From positions 124,001 to 188,000 of the forward strand of contig CAIQHF010000051.1 in assembly GCA_903871605.1 (NCBI GenBank): a DNA stretch of 64,000 nucleotides. Reading direction: 5' to 3'. Positions 43,652 to 52,874 of the stretch are shown here, one piece after another (position 1 is the stretch's first letter; every line of letters begins with the position of its first letter). Below the pieces are notes generated by a model. The model was not told where the DNA came from, did no database searches, and was given only the letters and a program-made list of their open reading frames with translations. A program made the translations under genes and the position numbers. The stretch comes from an uncultured Sphingomonadaceae bacterium. GTDB lineage: Bacteria; Pseudomonadota; Alphaproteobacteria; Sphingomonadales; Sphingomonadaceae.

Positions 43652-44503
43652 TCAGCGGAGTGTCTGGTTCGTGCGGTGGCGTGCGTATCTTCTTACGGTC
43701 ACCCATAAAGGAAGGTCCGCGAGGATGGACTTCTGCGTCAATGCATGTTCGGCTGCGCAATTGCCACCGCTTGAGGTAAAGCTAGGATTCATTGACCGGG
43801 ATTGCAGTTCGGCTTTCGCAGCAGCGAAATCGGCGAGATAGCGCGGGTTAGATTTAACCTGCTGCAAGCTGACGGTCACACCGAGCTCCGAAGCCTCTAC
43901 GGCGCTCATATTGTGCGCACCGCAAACGATCCGGCTCTCGCCATAGGCCCGCGCACGCGAAAGGAGCTGCGGCGCGTGGTCCGGCATTAGGTCCGCCAAA
44001 ATCAGACCGACGGTCCATCCATGCGCCGTATGGCCAGAAGGATAGTCATAGGATTTGGCGAGCTCAGCCTTGCTTTGACAAACCGGTCCGGGATCGATCT
44101 GGAACGGGCGCAGCCGCTTCCAATTCCGTTTGGCAGCCTCATTCGCATTCTGCGTATCAGTGTCGGCTTTGGTCAGGAGCCGATATGTTAGTGGAGTTCC
44201 TTCGGGCGACAGCTGTACTCCGGCTGCGCAGCTGAAATCATGCATCAGGTCCGGCATTGTGTAAGCCACGTCGCGTGTCGCCAGCAGGCCGCGGGGAGAG
44301 CTGAGCATTGACCGCGTGGCGCGGAACACGCGTCGGTCCGCATCATATCGGGCGTCCGACCGGCGCGGTGGCGGCGGAACTACCCGCGCAATGTCGGGCA
44401 CAACATCAAGGTAGCCCGTCTGCTCGCCGGCTGCTCTTAGGGTACCTAGCCCACCGAGCAACGCGACAGCAGCGCACATGACGATCAAGAATCGGGGCAT
44501 CAT
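43652..44503 (-). CDS. class A acid phosphatase (PAP2 superfamily), periplasmic
   Basis: The product is 283 residues, with AAGGAG seven bases before ATG 44503. A signal peptide (FLIVMCAAVALLGGLGTLRAAG) is followed by the PAP2 motifs: KRNWKRLRPF, the catalytic YPSGHTAHGW, and SRIVCGAHNMSAVEA. The last normally reads S-R-x5-H-x3-D; here the aspartate is alanine, with Glu two positions later. It should release phosphate from organic esters in the periplasm, which fits the neighbouring GDPD and TBDRs. The altered third motif may change activity. It converges on the STN-type TBDR. Confidence 0.88.
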   Translation of the reverse strand: MMPRFLIVMCAAVALLGGLGTLRAAGEQTGYLDVVPDIARVVPPPPRRSDARYDADRRVFRATRSMLSSPRGLLATRDVAYTMPDLMHDFSCAAGVQLSPEGTPLTYRLLTKADTDTQNANEAAKRNWKRLRPFQIDPGPVCQSKAELAKSYDYPSGHTAHGWTVGLILADLMPDHAPQLLSRARAYGESRIVCGAHNMSAVEASELGVTVSLQQVKSNPRYLADFAAAKAELQSRSMNPSFTSSGGNCAAEHALTQKSILADLPLWVTVRRYARHRTNQTLR

Positions 44504-44918
44504 GCGCAAGCTCCTTACACCGTTGCTCGGAAGCGCTCGGTAGGACCGATCGAGCACGCGACTATAGCCATTGATGCTTCGAGAGGGCCTTTTCCGGACG
44601 GACCGCCGACCGCGAGGTTTATCTCCTACGATCGCGTCAACGGCCATGTCGATCTGCTACGCTCAATCAGGCAGCCCGCACTACCGTAGTACGAGCGCGC
44701 GCTCAGTCCGAATCACGTCGAATTAGCGCGCGATCTATCGATTAATTGACGGCGCAACGATCGCCTTCAGCGGCGGCGGCGAAAGTGGGACCTACCCGTA
44801 TCTAGCCGCCCTGCGCCGGTCGTACGACGATCAGCGATAGCTGTTGTCCGCGACCGAAAACCGCATTCTTTACCTGTCTCGACGCCGCGCAATTGCTGCC
44901 GGCACTTCGGAGACAGAC
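44504..44918. other. non-coding gap between phosphatase and trb operon
   Basis: No gene could be supported here. It holds the promoter side of the leftward phosphatase gene and whatever drives trbB. Where conjugative elements of this group usually carry traG and a CopG-type regulator before trbB, neither is seen, so the trb cluster may have been cut off from its transfer genes at this point. Confidence 0.5.
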
Positions 44919-45884
44919 GTGGAACACGCCCCCAACATCGTTCGAGCGCGCGGGACGGCGATGTTGCGAAGCGCGCTCGGCGCCCATGTGAGCGGCTGGC
45001 TCGACAACGCTGAAATCGCCGAGATCATGCTCAATGCCGATGGTCGGCTTTGGCTCGACCGACTCAGCACCGGCATGATCGATAGCGGTGAGCGGATCAC
45101 CGCGACCCAGGCGGAACGCATCATTCGGCTCGTCGCCCACCATGTCGGCGCAGAAGTCCATGCCGGATCACCGCGCGTGTCGGCAGAGCTTCCGGAAGGC
45201 GGCGAGCGATTCGAGGGATTGCTGCCGCCGGTGGTGACCGTGCCGATCTTCTCAATCCGTCGCCCGGCAAACCTGCCGCTCGCGCTCTCCGACTATGTAG
45301 CGGCCGGCACGATGACGGCGACCCAGGCGGCCTATCTTGGCCAGGCGGTACGCGACCGCGCCAACATTCTTGTGGCGGGCGGCACGTCGACCGGCAAGAC
45401 GACGCTCACCAACGCGCTGCTCAGCGTTGCCGCGACGACTGGCGACCGCATCATCCTGATCGAAGACACGCGCGAGCTACGCTGCGACGCCGCTAACGTC
45501 CTGTTCCTCCGGACGGCCGCCGGTGTGACGATGGGCGATCTCGTTAAATCGAGCCTGCGTCTGCGCCCCGACCGGATCCCGATCGGCGAGGTGCGTGGTG
45601 CCGAAGCGCTCGATCTTCTGAAGGCGTGGGGCACCGGCCATCCCGGCGGGATCGGCACGATCCACGCCGGCTCCGCCTCCTCCGCTCTCCACCGGCTCGA
45701 GCAGTTGATCCTCGAAGCCGTAGCGCAGGTGCCGCGCCCGCTCATCGCCGAGACGATCGACGTGATCGCGGTGTTGTCGGGTCGCGGCACGGAGCGACGC
45801 CTCAGCGAGCTCGCGCGCCTGAATGGGCTCCGCCCCGATGGCACCTACAACGTCATCCCCCTCACCACACACATCGGAGAATGA
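44919..45884 (+). CDS. trbB: TrbB, conjugal transfer secretion ATPase
   Basis: The product is 321 residues from GTG 44919, chosen because CGGAG lies seven bases upstream; an upstream TTG at 44844 is possible. It is a VirB11-type hexameric ATPase with Walker [10 protein letters not shown] (154-162), an Asp box ([11 protein letters not shown]) and a His box ([15 protein letters not shown]). It powers assembly and substrate transfer of the type IV secretion channel at the inner membrane. It is the first gene of the trb operon, and its stop overlaps trbC (ATGA). Confidence 0.93.
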   Translation: MEHAPNIVRARGTAMLRSALGAHVSGWLDNAEIAEIMLNADGRLWLDRLSTGMIDSGERITATQAERIIRLVAHHVGAEVHAGSPRVSAELPEGGERFEGLLPPVVTVPIFSIRRPANLPLALSDYVAAGTMTATQAAYLGQAVRDRANILVAGGTSTGKTTLTNALLSVAATTGDRIILIEDTRELRCDAANVLFLRTAAGVTMGDLVKSSLRLRPDRIPIGEVRGAEALDLLKAWGTGHPGGIGTIHAGSASSALHRLEQLILEAVAQVPRPLIAETIDVIAVLSGRGTERRLSELARLNGLRPDGTYNVIPLTTHIGE

Positions 45885-46231
45885 TCATGCGTCTTCCCAA
45901 AGTCCGTCTGCTCACCACCGCTTCGCGCAACCGCTTGTGCCTCGCGGCGCTCGGAGCGTCGGCCGCCATTTTCTGCGGCCCGGCCTATGCAGCCGGCTCC
46001 TCAATGCCGTGGGAGACGCCGCTCCAATCGATCCTGGATTCGGTACAGGGTCCGGTCGCCAAGGTCGTCGGCGTCATCATTATCGTAGTGACCGGCCTGA
46101 CCCTCGCGTTCGGCGACAGCAGCGGTGGATTCCGCCGATTGGTCCAGATCGTGTTCGGCCTGTCGATCGCGTTCGCGGCGTCGAGCTTCTTCCTCTCCTT
46201 CTTCTCGTTCGGCGGCGGAGCCTTGGTCTGA
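45881..46231 (+). CDS. trbC: TrbC, conjugative pilin
   Basis: The product is 116 residues. A long signal sequence (LCLAALGASAAIFCGPAYAAGS) is followed by two hydrophobic segments (VAKVVGVIIIVVTGLTLAF and IVFGLSIAFAASSFFLSFF), the VirB2/TrbC pilin pattern. After processing and possible cyclisation it polymerises into the mating pilus. The start ATG overlaps the trbB stop, and its stop overlaps the trbD start (TGATG). Confidence 0.9.
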   Translation: MIMRLPKVRLLTTASRNRLCLAALGASAAIFCGPAYAAGSSMPWETPLQSILDSVQGPVAKVVGVIIIVVTGLTLAFGDSSGGFRRLVQIVFGLSIAFAASSFFLSFFSFGGGALV

Positions 46232-46494
46232 TGGATCAGGACCTGCCCGGCTTCGTAGCGCCCGTTCACCGGGCGCTCGCCGAGCCGATCATGCTTGCCG
46301 GCGCGCCGCGTGCGCTCGCGATCGTCAACGGCACGCTGGCCGCCGCCATCGGCATTGGTCTGCGTCTCTGGATCGTCGGGCTGGTGATGGCGGTCGCGGG
46401 TCACGGCCTCGCCGTCATCGCTGCCCGTCGCGATCCGCAAATCCTCCCCGTCGCGCGACGCCATCTGGCGCTGCCGCACCGCTTCGAAAGCTGA
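46231..46494 (+). CDS. trbD: TrbD, VirB3-like inner membrane protein
   Basis: The product is 87 residues: PGFVAPVHRALAEPIMLAGAPR, then two adjacent hydrophobic stretches (ALAIVNGTLAAAIGIGL, LWIVGLVMAVAGHGLAVI) and a basic tail with DPQILPVARRHL. This is the VirB3/TrbD signature. It works with the TrbE ATPase in T4SS assembly. Its start overlaps trbC by one base, and trbE begins four bases after its stop. Confidence 0.9.
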   Translation: MDQDLPGFVAPVHRALAEPIMLAGAPRALAIVNGTLAAAIGIGLRLWIVGLVMAVAGHGLAVIAARRDPQILPVARRHLALPHRFES

Positions 46495-46498
46495 TCCC

Positions 46499-48964
46499 AT
46501 GCTGTTCCTCGCTGAACACCGCTCCCGCGCCGCGCGCCTGTCAGACTATCTGCCGTGGGCGGCGATGGTCGCCCCTGGCATCGTCCTCAACAAGGACGGG
46601 AGCTTCCAGCGCACCGCGCGCTTCCGCGGTCCCGATCTCGACAGCGCGACCCAGGCCGAACTGATCGCCACCTCCTCCCGGCTCAATTCCGCGCTGAAGC
46701 GCCTCGGCACCGGCTGGGCGATCTATGTCGAAGCGCAGCGCCGGCCGTCGCCGGGCTATCCGGATTCGGACGGCTTCGCCGATCCGCTGTCGATCCTGAT
46801 CGATGAAGAGCGCCGCGACATGTTCGACGGCGACGGCAACATCACCGAGCCCAACCTCACCAGCGCTTATTATCTGACGCTGCAATGGCTGCCGCCGGCC
46901 GACGACACGTCACGCGCACGTAGCTGGTTCTACGAGGGCGGCGCCGAGGGCATTGCTGCGGCGGCCGATCATCTCTCAGATTTCGAGCGCGACACCGGAC
47001 GTGTGCTCGATCTGGTCGGCGGGGTGATGCCCGAGGCCGACTGGCTCGGCGACACCGACACGCTGACCTATCTCCATTCATGCGTTTCGACGCATGACCA
47101 GCGTATCGCCTTGCCGGCCGTACCGATGCATCTGGACGCGCTGCTGGCCGATCAGTCGCTGATCGGCGGGCTAGCGCCTGAATTGGGCGGCAAGCATCTG
47201 CGTTCGCTGACCGTCACCGGGTTTCCGGCGGTCACGGTGCCCGGCATGCTCGATGAGCTTAATCGGCTCGGCTTTGCCTATCGCTGGACGACGCGGGCGA
47301 TCTGCCTCGACAAGGTCGCGGCACAGCGGATGCTGATCCGGATCCGCCGGCTGTGGTTCGCCAAGCGCAAGAGCCTCGCCGCGATCATCAAAGAGGTGAT
47401 GACCAACGAGGCGAGCGTCCTGATGGACACGGACGCCACCAACAAGTCGGCGGAGGCTGATCAGGCGCTGCAGGATCTCGGCGCCGATCTCGCCGGCTTT
47501 GCCTACGTCACGACGACCATCACGGTCTTGGGCGACACCCCGCGCGACGCCGACCTCCGCCTCGCCGCGATCGAAAAGATAGTGCGCGGCCGCGACTTCG
47601 CCTGCATCGCCGAGGGGCTGAACGGGATCGAAGCCTGGCTCGGCTCGCTTCCCGGCAACGCCTACGCCAATGTTCGCCAGCCGCCGGTCTCGACGCTCAA
47701 CCTTGCCCATATGATGCCGGTGTCGGCGGTCTGGGCCGGTCCTGACCGCGACGCACATTTCGGCGCCGCACCGCTATTTCATGCGAGGACCGAGGGCTCG
47801 ACCCCATTCCGGTTTTCGCTCCACGTCGGCGATGTCGGCCATTGCCTGGTGGTAGGCCCAACCGGCGCCGGCAAGAGCGTGCTGCTGGCGCTGATCGCGC
47901 TGCAATTCCGGCGCTACGAGGCTGCGCAGATATTCGCGTTCGATCATGGCGGATCGATACGGGCGGCGACGCTTGGCATCGGCGGTGAGTGGCATGATCT
48001 CGGCGGCGGCCTTTCGGGCGACGCCCCAGCCATCGCACTCCAACCGCTCGCGCGCATCGACCAGGCTGACGAGCGCGCCTGGGCGGCAGACTGGCTCGCC
48101 GCGATCCTTGGGCGCGAAGGCCTCGCGATCACGCCCGAGGTGAAAGAGCATCTCTGGACCGCGCTCGGCAGCCTCGCCGATGCGCCGGTCGAACAGCGCA
48201 CGCTCTCCGGTCTGACGGTGCTGATCCAGGCCTCCGGCCTCAAGCGCGCGCTCGCGCCCTACACGCTTGCCGGTCCCTATGGCCGTCTGCTCGATGGCGA
48301 CCATGAAGGACTCGGCACGAGCGACGCGCAGGCGTTCGAAACCGAAGGACTGATCGGGACGGCCGCAGCACCGGCGGTGCTCGCCTATCTGTTCCATCGG
48401 ATCGGCCGGCGATTGGACGGCCGGCCAACTCTGATCCTGATCGATGAGGGCTGGCTCGCGCTCGACGATCCGATGTTCGGCCGCCAGCTCAAGGAATGGC
48501 TGAAGACGCTACGCAAGAAGAATGCGAGCGTGGTGTTCGCGACGCAAAGCCTCGCCGACATCGAAGGGTCGGCGATTGCGCCGGCGATCATCGAGAGCTG
48601 CCCGACCCGCATCTTCCTCGCCAATGAGCGCGCGCTCGAGCCGCAGATCAGCGGCATCTACCGGCGCTTCGGGCTCAACGACCGCCAGATCGAGATCATC
48701 GCTTCGGCAACGCCCAAGCGCGACTATTATTGCCAATCGGCGCTCGGCAATCGGCTGTTCGATCTGGGGCTGGGGCCGCTCGCGCTCGCCTTCACCGCAG
48801 CATCCTCGCGCACCGATATGACCGCGATCACCGCGATCCATGCCGAGCACGGCGCGGATGGTTTCGCGGCGGCCTGGGCACGCCATCGCGGCCTCGACTG
48901 GGCCGCCGACCTGCTCCGTCCCGCAACCATTCTCACCCCCGAATCCGAGGAGTTGCTGTCATGA
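46499..48964 (+). CDS. trbE: TrbE, VirB4-family conjugal transfer ATPase
   Basis: The product is 821 residues. The N-terminal CagE/TrbE/VirB domain (YLPWAAMVAPGIVLNKDGSFQRTARFRGPD) is followed by a RecA-like ATPase with Walker A VGPTGAGKSVLLAL (about 453-466) and Walker B TLILIDEGWLALDD (about 643-656). It is the largest ATPase of the channel and drives pilus assembly. The stop overlaps the trbJ ATG. Confidence 0.95.
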   Translation: MLFLAEHRSRAARLSDYLPWAAMVAPGIVLNKDGSFQRTARFRGPDLDSATQAELIATSSRLNSALKRLGTGWAIYVEAQRRPSPGYPDSDGFADPLSILIDEERRDMFDGDGNITEPNLTSAYYLTLQWLPPADDTSRARSWFYEGGAEGIAAAADHLSDFERDTGRVLDLVGGVMPEADWLGDTDTLTYLHSCVSTHDQRIALPAVPMHLDALLADQSLIGGLAPELGGKHLRSLTVTGFPAVTVPGMLDELNRLGFAYRWTTRAICLDKVAAQRMLIRIRRLWFAKRKSLAAIIKEVMTNEASVLMDTDATNKSAEADQALQDLGADLAGFAYVTTTITVLGDTPRDADLRLAAIEKIVRGRDFACIAEGLNGIEAWLGSLPGNAYANVRQPPVSTLNLAHMMPVSAVWAGPDRDAHFGAAPLFHARTEGSTPFRFSLHVGDVGHCLVVGPTGAGKSVLLALIALQFRRYEAAQIFAFDHGGSIRAATLGIGGEWHDLGGGLSGDAPAIALQPLARIDQADERAWAADWLAAILGREGLAITPEVKEHLWTALGSLADAPVEQRTLSGLTVLIQASGLKRALAPYTLAGPYGRLLDGDHEGLGTSDAQAFETEGLIGTAAAPAVLAYLFHRIGRRLDGRPTLILIDEGWLALDDPMFGRQLKEWLKTLRKKNASVVFATQSLADIEGSAIAPAIIESCPTRIFLANERALEPQISGIYRRFGLNDRQIEIIASATPKRDYYCQSALGNRLFDLGLGPLALAFTAASSRTDMTAITAIHAEHGADGFAAAWARHRGLDWAADLLRPATILTPESEELLS

Positions 48965-49704
48965 TCCGAACCCGTTTGGTGTCGCTCGTTAACGGCGTCA
49001 CGGCGCTCGCGCTTGTCACCGCGATGCCAGCCGAGGCCCAGTTCGGCGGGATCGTCTATGATCCCACCAACCATGTGCAAACGGTGCTGACGGCGGCGCG
49101 CTCGTTGCAGCAGATCACCAACCAGATCACCCAGATCCAGAACCAAGCACAGAGCCTGATCAATCAGGCACGTAACCTCGCCAACCTGCCGACGAACCTG
49201 CTCGCGCCGATCCAGCAGGATATCGACCGCACGCGTGCACTGATCGGCCAGGCGCAGCAGATCGCCTATAAGGTCGAGAATATCGATCAGGTGTTTAGCC
49301 AGCGCTATCCCTCGGGATCGCTCGCCGGCACCAGTAACGCCTCGCTCGTCGGCAACGCCCAGACGCGTTGGACCGACGCCCTTGCCGCCTATCAAGATAC
49401 GCTGCGTACCGGCGCGACGGTCGCCGGTAACATCGATGGTACGCGCAACCAGACCGGCAGGCTCTTAACCGCAAGCCAGGGCGCGACCGGCGCCCTGCAG
49501 GCGGCGCAAGCCGGCAATCAGCTGATCGCGCTCGAAACACGCCAGCTCGCCGACCTGACCGCGATGCTCGCGGCGCAAGCACGCGCGCAGAACATTCAGG
49601 CGGCGCGCGCCGCCTCCGATGAGGCGCAGGGCCGCGAACAGACCCGCCGCTTCCTCGCTCCTGGCACCGGCTACGCGGCGCAAAGCGTGACGCTGTTCCA
49701 GTGA
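48961..49704 (+). CDS. trbJ: TrbJ, VirB5-like conjugal transfer protein
   Basis: The product is 247 residues. A signal peptide (NGVTALALVTAMPAEAQ) precedes FGGIVYDPTNHVQTVLTAARSLQQITNQITQIQNQ and further long amphipathic helices, the TrbJ/VirB5 pilus-tip adhesin pattern. The C-terminus is helical, Ala/Gln-rich, and ends SVTLFQ. ATGA overlaps trbE, and TGATG overlaps the next gene. Confidence 0.9.
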   Translation: MIRTRLVSLVNGVTALALVTAMPAEAQFGGIVYDPTNHVQTVLTAARSLQQITNQITQIQNQAQSLINQARNLANLPTNLLAPIQQDIDRTRALIGQAQQIAYKVENIDQVFSQRYPSGSLAGTSNASLVGNAQTRWTDALAAYQDTLRTGATVAGNIDGTRNQTGRLLTASQGATGALQAAQAGNQLIALETRQLADLTAMLAAQARAQNIQAARAASDEAQGREQTRRFLAPGTGYAAQSVTLFQ

Positions 49705-50141
49705 TGGAGGGGAACACCCAGGAGGGCGCGGCGGCGCCGGAATCCAGCGGCCAGCGCGCGCCCTCCTTCTGGGGAAGGCGAGGTTCGCGCGATCTCGCGT
49801 TCGCCGCGCTGACGCTGATCGGCGGCAGCGTTGCGGTGTTGGCGTTGCACGGCGGAGATGCAACCGGCCCGCACTACAAGGCGGTCGATGTGGCTTCGTC
49901 GGCCCCGCAGACGGCTGACGATCCGCTGATGACCGAACTGGTTCGCTGCCGCGCACTGCCGCCGCAGGCGAGCGATCCGGCCTGCGAACGCGCCTGGGAC
50001 GAAAACCGCCGGCGCTTCTTCGGTGAGACCCGGGCGACCCGCGTGCCGGGTGACCCGCCGCCGCAATACGCGCCGATCCCCGCTCCCGCTGGGATGGCCG
50101 TTGTCGGCCCGCCGCCGTCCCTGCTGCCGAAAGACCATTGA
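49704..50141 (+). CDS. TrbK-alt family putative entry exclusion protein
   Basis: The product is 145 residues. One hydrophobic segment (LAFAALTLIGGSVAVLALHGG) precedes a short periplasmic domain with the TrbK-alt pattern LVRCRALPPQASDPACERAWDENRRRFF, followed by a proline-rich tail. Its location between trbJ and trbL matches that family. It probably limits redundant transfer into cells that already carry the element, as for TrbK, but that role is by analogy. Confidence 0.8.
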   Translation: MEGNTQEGAAAPESSGQRAPSFWGRRGSRDLAFAALTLIGGSVAVLALHGGDATGPHYKAVDVASSAPQTADDPLMTELVRCRALPPQASDPACERAWDENRRRFFGETRATRVPGDPPPQYAPIPAPAGMAVVGPPPSLLPKDH

Positions 50142-50144
50142 GCC

Positions 50145-51347
50145 ATGGAAACGACCGGGGTCATCGACCGCTTCCTCGACCTGTTCGCGCGTTACATCGA
50201 TTCCGGCTTTGGCCTGATCCGCGGCGATGTCGGGTTCCTCGCCAGCACGCTGATCGTCATCGACGTGACGCTGGCATTCCTGTTCTACACCTGGGGTGAC
50301 GGCGACGATATTCTCGCTCGGCTGGTGAAGAAAACGCTGCATGTTGGCTTCTTCGCGTTCCTGCTGTCGAACTGGAACGGCCTCGCCAAGATCATCTATC
50401 TAAGCTTCTCCGGCCTCGGGCTGAAGACGGCCGGAGCCGGTAGCGCCGACGATCTGCTCCATCCCGGCAAGATCGCGCAGATCGGGCTCGATGCCGGCAA
50501 GCCGTTGCTCGATCAGGCGGCAGCGCTGGCCGGACCGGTCGGCCTGTTCACCAACTTCGTGCAGATCTCGGTGCTGCTGCTCGCCTGGGCGATCGTGTTG
50601 ATCGCCTTCTTCATCATCGCGATCCAGATCTTCGTGACGCTGCTCGAGTTCAAACTCGTCACGCTCGCCGGCTTCGTGCTGGTGCCGTTCGGCCTGTTCG
50701 GCCGCACCGCCTATCTCGCCGAGCGCGTGCTCGGCAACATCGTCTCGACCGGCGTCAAAGTGCTAGTGCTGGCGATCATCATCGGCATCGGCACCACCAT
50801 CTTCCGAGACTTCGTGATCGATTTCGGCGGCACGCCCCCGACGCTCGAACAGGTCGCCTCGATCGCGCTCGCCAGCCTTACGCTTCTCGGCCTGGCCATC
50901 TTCGGCCCCGGTATCGCCAACGGCATCGTCTCGGGCGGCCCGCAGCTCGGCGCGGGCGCCGCGATCGGCACCGGTGTTGCGGCCGCCGGTCTCGGCGTCG
51001 CCGCCGGCGCGGGCCTTGCCAGCGCAGCCGGCCTTGCCGCGCGCGGCGGTTCGGCCGCCGCCGCCATGCTCTCCCGATCCGCCGCTTCCCCCGGTGGCGG
51101 ATCGTCCGGAGGTTCGACTGCTCCCCTCGGACCTTCCGGCGGTGCGCCGCCCCCCCCTGGCGGCGCACCGGGAGGTGGGAGCGGCAATGGCGGAGGTGCT
51201 GCCGCCCCATCGGGCGCACCCGCCTGGGCCAAGCGACTACGCCGTCAGCAAGCGATGACCCAGGGCGCGTCGATGGCTGCCCATAGCCTGCGCGCTGCCG
51301 ATAGCGGCGGCGGTGCCACCCACGTCTCCTTGTCAGAGGAAAAATGA
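50145..51347 (+). CDS. trbL: TrbL, VirB6-like polytopic membrane protein
   Basis: The product is 400 residues with about six membrane segments (e.g. VGFLASTLIVIDVTLAFLFY, VLLLAWAIVLIAFFIIAIQIFVTLLE, LVTLAGFVLVPFGLFG, VLVLAIIIGIGTTIF). A low-complexity Gly/Ala/Pro/Ser-rich C-terminal region from about residue 285 onward (SPGGGSSGGSTAPLGPSGG) is usual for TrbL. It forms part of the inner-membrane channel. It starts three bases after the previous stop. Confidence 0.92.
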   Translation: METTGVIDRFLDLFARYIDSGFGLIRGDVGFLASTLIVIDVTLAFLFYTWGDGDDILARLVKKTLHVGFFAFLLSNWNGLAKIIYLSFSGLGLKTAGAGSADDLLHPGKIAQIGLDAGKPLLDQAAALAGPVGLFTNFVQISVLLLAWAIVLIAFFIIAIQIFVTLLEFKLVTLAGFVLVPFGLFGRTAYLAERVLGNIVSTGVKVLVLAIIIGIGTTIFRDFVIDFGGTPPTLEQVASIALASLTLLGLAIFGPGIANGIVSGGPQLGAGAAIGTGVAAAGLGVAAGAGLASAAGLAARGGSAAAAMLSRSAASPGGGSSGGSTAPLGPSGGAPPPPGGAPGGGSGNGGGAAAPSGAPAWAKRLRRQQAMTQGASMAAHSLRAADSGGGATHVSLSEEK

Positions 51348-51348
51348 T

Positions 51349-52038
51349 ATGAATCCGTTCCGCCGCAGTTGGCCGCGCTACAGTCGCGAACCCCAGCCAG
51401 AAACTCCCTATCAGCGTGCCGGCCAGGCATGGGACGACCGCATCGGGTCGGCCCGCGTCCAGGCGCGAAGCTGGCGCTATATGGCATTCGGTGCGAGCGC
51501 GCTGCTGGCCTTGAGCGTCACCGACAATCTGCGGCTCCGTTTCGGCAGCCACATCGTGCCCTATGTCGTCGAGGTCGATAAGGTCGGCGCCGCGCGCGGC
51601 GTCGCGCCGGCATTGGGCAATTACCAGCCGACCGATCCGCAAATCGCGTGGCACCTCGCGCGCTTCATCGAGAATGTCCGGTCGCGGCCGGCCGATCCGA
51701 TCGTGCTGCGGCAAAATCTCGAAAGCGCCTACGCCTTCACCAGCGAGCAGGGTGCAGCCGTGCTCAACGACTATGCGCGCGCAGCCGATCCGTTCGCGCA
51801 TCTCGCCGAAACGCAGGTCGCGGTCGATGTCCGGAATGTCGTGCGGGCGTCGGCCGACAGCTTCCGGGTCGCCTGGGATGAACGGCGATACGATCATGGT
51901 GCCTTGTCGGGCACCACCCATTGGACGGCGATCCTGACTGTCGTCGTGCGCACGCCGACCGACGAGGCAACGCTCAGCCGCAATCCGCTCGGACTCTACG
52001 TCCACAGCATCAACTGGTCCCAGAACCTCGGAGAATGA
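51349..52038 (+). CDS. trbF: TrbF, VirB8-like conjugal transfer protein
   Basis: The product is 229 residues, with AGAGGAAAA before ATG 51349. A cytoplasmic N-terminus (YQRAGQAWDDRIGSARVQARSWR), one membrane segment (YMAFGASALLALSV) and a periplasmic NTF2-like VirB8 domain (VPYVVEVDKVGAA...HLARFIENVRSRPADPIVLRQN...LGLYVHSINWSQNL). It nucleates channel assembly. The stop overlaps the trbG ATG (ATGA). Confidence 0.93.
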   Translation: MNPFRRSWPRYSREPQPETPYQRAGQAWDDRIGSARVQARSWRYMAFGASALLALSVTDNLRLRFGSHIVPYVVEVDKVGAARGVAPALGNYQPTDPQIAWHLARFIENVRSRPADPIVLRQNLESAYAFTSEQGAAVLNDYARAADPFAHLAETQVAVDVRNVVRASADSFRVAWDERRYDHGALSGTTHWTAILTVVVRTPTDEATLSRNPLGLYVHSINWSQNLGE

Positions 52039-52874
52039 TCATGCGCGCCTTATTGCTGGCCATAGTCCTCATCATGCCGGTTGCGGCTTCGGCCCAGAGC
52101 CGATCGACTTCGCAACCTGTCGCCGCTGCCACCGACGCCGCCCGGATCAGCCCGCGTCCGTCGGGCTGGCAGGGTGCGACCCAAATGTTCGTTTACGCGC
52201 CGGGCGGTCTCTATGTGGTCACCGCCGCGGTCGGCCAAGTGACTGACATCATGCTGCAGGATGGCGAGACGCTGTCCGACACCGGCGCGGTCGCGGCCGG
52301 TGACACCGTCCGATGGGTGATCGGCGAGGCCGCAAGCGGCGAAGGTATAGGCCGCCGCACCCATATCCTGGTCAAGCCGACCGATCCGGGGCTCGCCACC
52401 AATCTCGTCATCAACACGAACAAGCGAACCTATCACGTCGAACTTCGATCGACGCCCGCCATCTACATGGCGAGCGTCGGGTGGTCCTATCCTCAGGATG
52501 AATTGATCGCGATCCAGCATGCCCGCGATGCTGACGCCATCAAGGCCGAATCTCAGGTGCAGACCGGGATCGATCCCGCGCGGCTCGACTTCGGCTATCG
52601 TCTGTCCGGCCCCGACACGCCTTGGCGGCCGGCACAGGTGTTCGACGATGGTGCCAAGACGTATGTGCTGATGCCGGCCGGCATCGCGCAGAGCGAGCTG
52701 CCGCCGCTGTTCCTGCTCGGCGACAAGAACAAGGCCGAGCTCGTCAACTACCGCGTATCCGGACGCTATCTGATCGTCGACCGTCTGTTCGCGGTCGCCG
52801 AGCTACGGCTCGGCACCAAGAAACAGCAGATCGTGCGCATCACGCGCCTGGCAGGCCGGGAGCGGCGCTCATGA
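52035..52874 (+). CDS. trbG: TrbG, VirB9-like conjugal transfer protein
   Basis: The product is 279 residues. A signal peptide (RALLLAIVLIMPVAASAQ) is followed by the VirB9/TrbG beta domain (FVYAPGGLYVVTAAVGQVTDIMLQDGE, HILVKPTDPGLATNLVINTNKRTYHVEL) and the C-terminal domain (PAQVFDDGAKTYVLMP...VSGRYLIVDRLFAVAELRLG). It forms the outer-membrane core with TrbI. It overlaps trbF and trbI by four bases each. Confidence 0.93.
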   Translation: MIMRALLLAIVLIMPVAASAQSRSTSQPVAAATDAARISPRPSGWQGATQMFVYAPGGLYVVTAAVGQVTDIMLQDGETLSDTGAVAAGDTVRWVIGEAASGEGIGRRTHILVKPTDPGLATNLVINTNKRTYHVELRSTPAIYMASVGWSYPQDELIAIQHARDADAIKAESQVQTGIDPARLDFGYRLSGPDTPWRPAQVFDDGAKTYVLMPAGIAQSELPPLFLLGDKNKAELVNYRVSGRYLIVDRLFAVAELRLGTKKQQIVRITRLAGRERRS

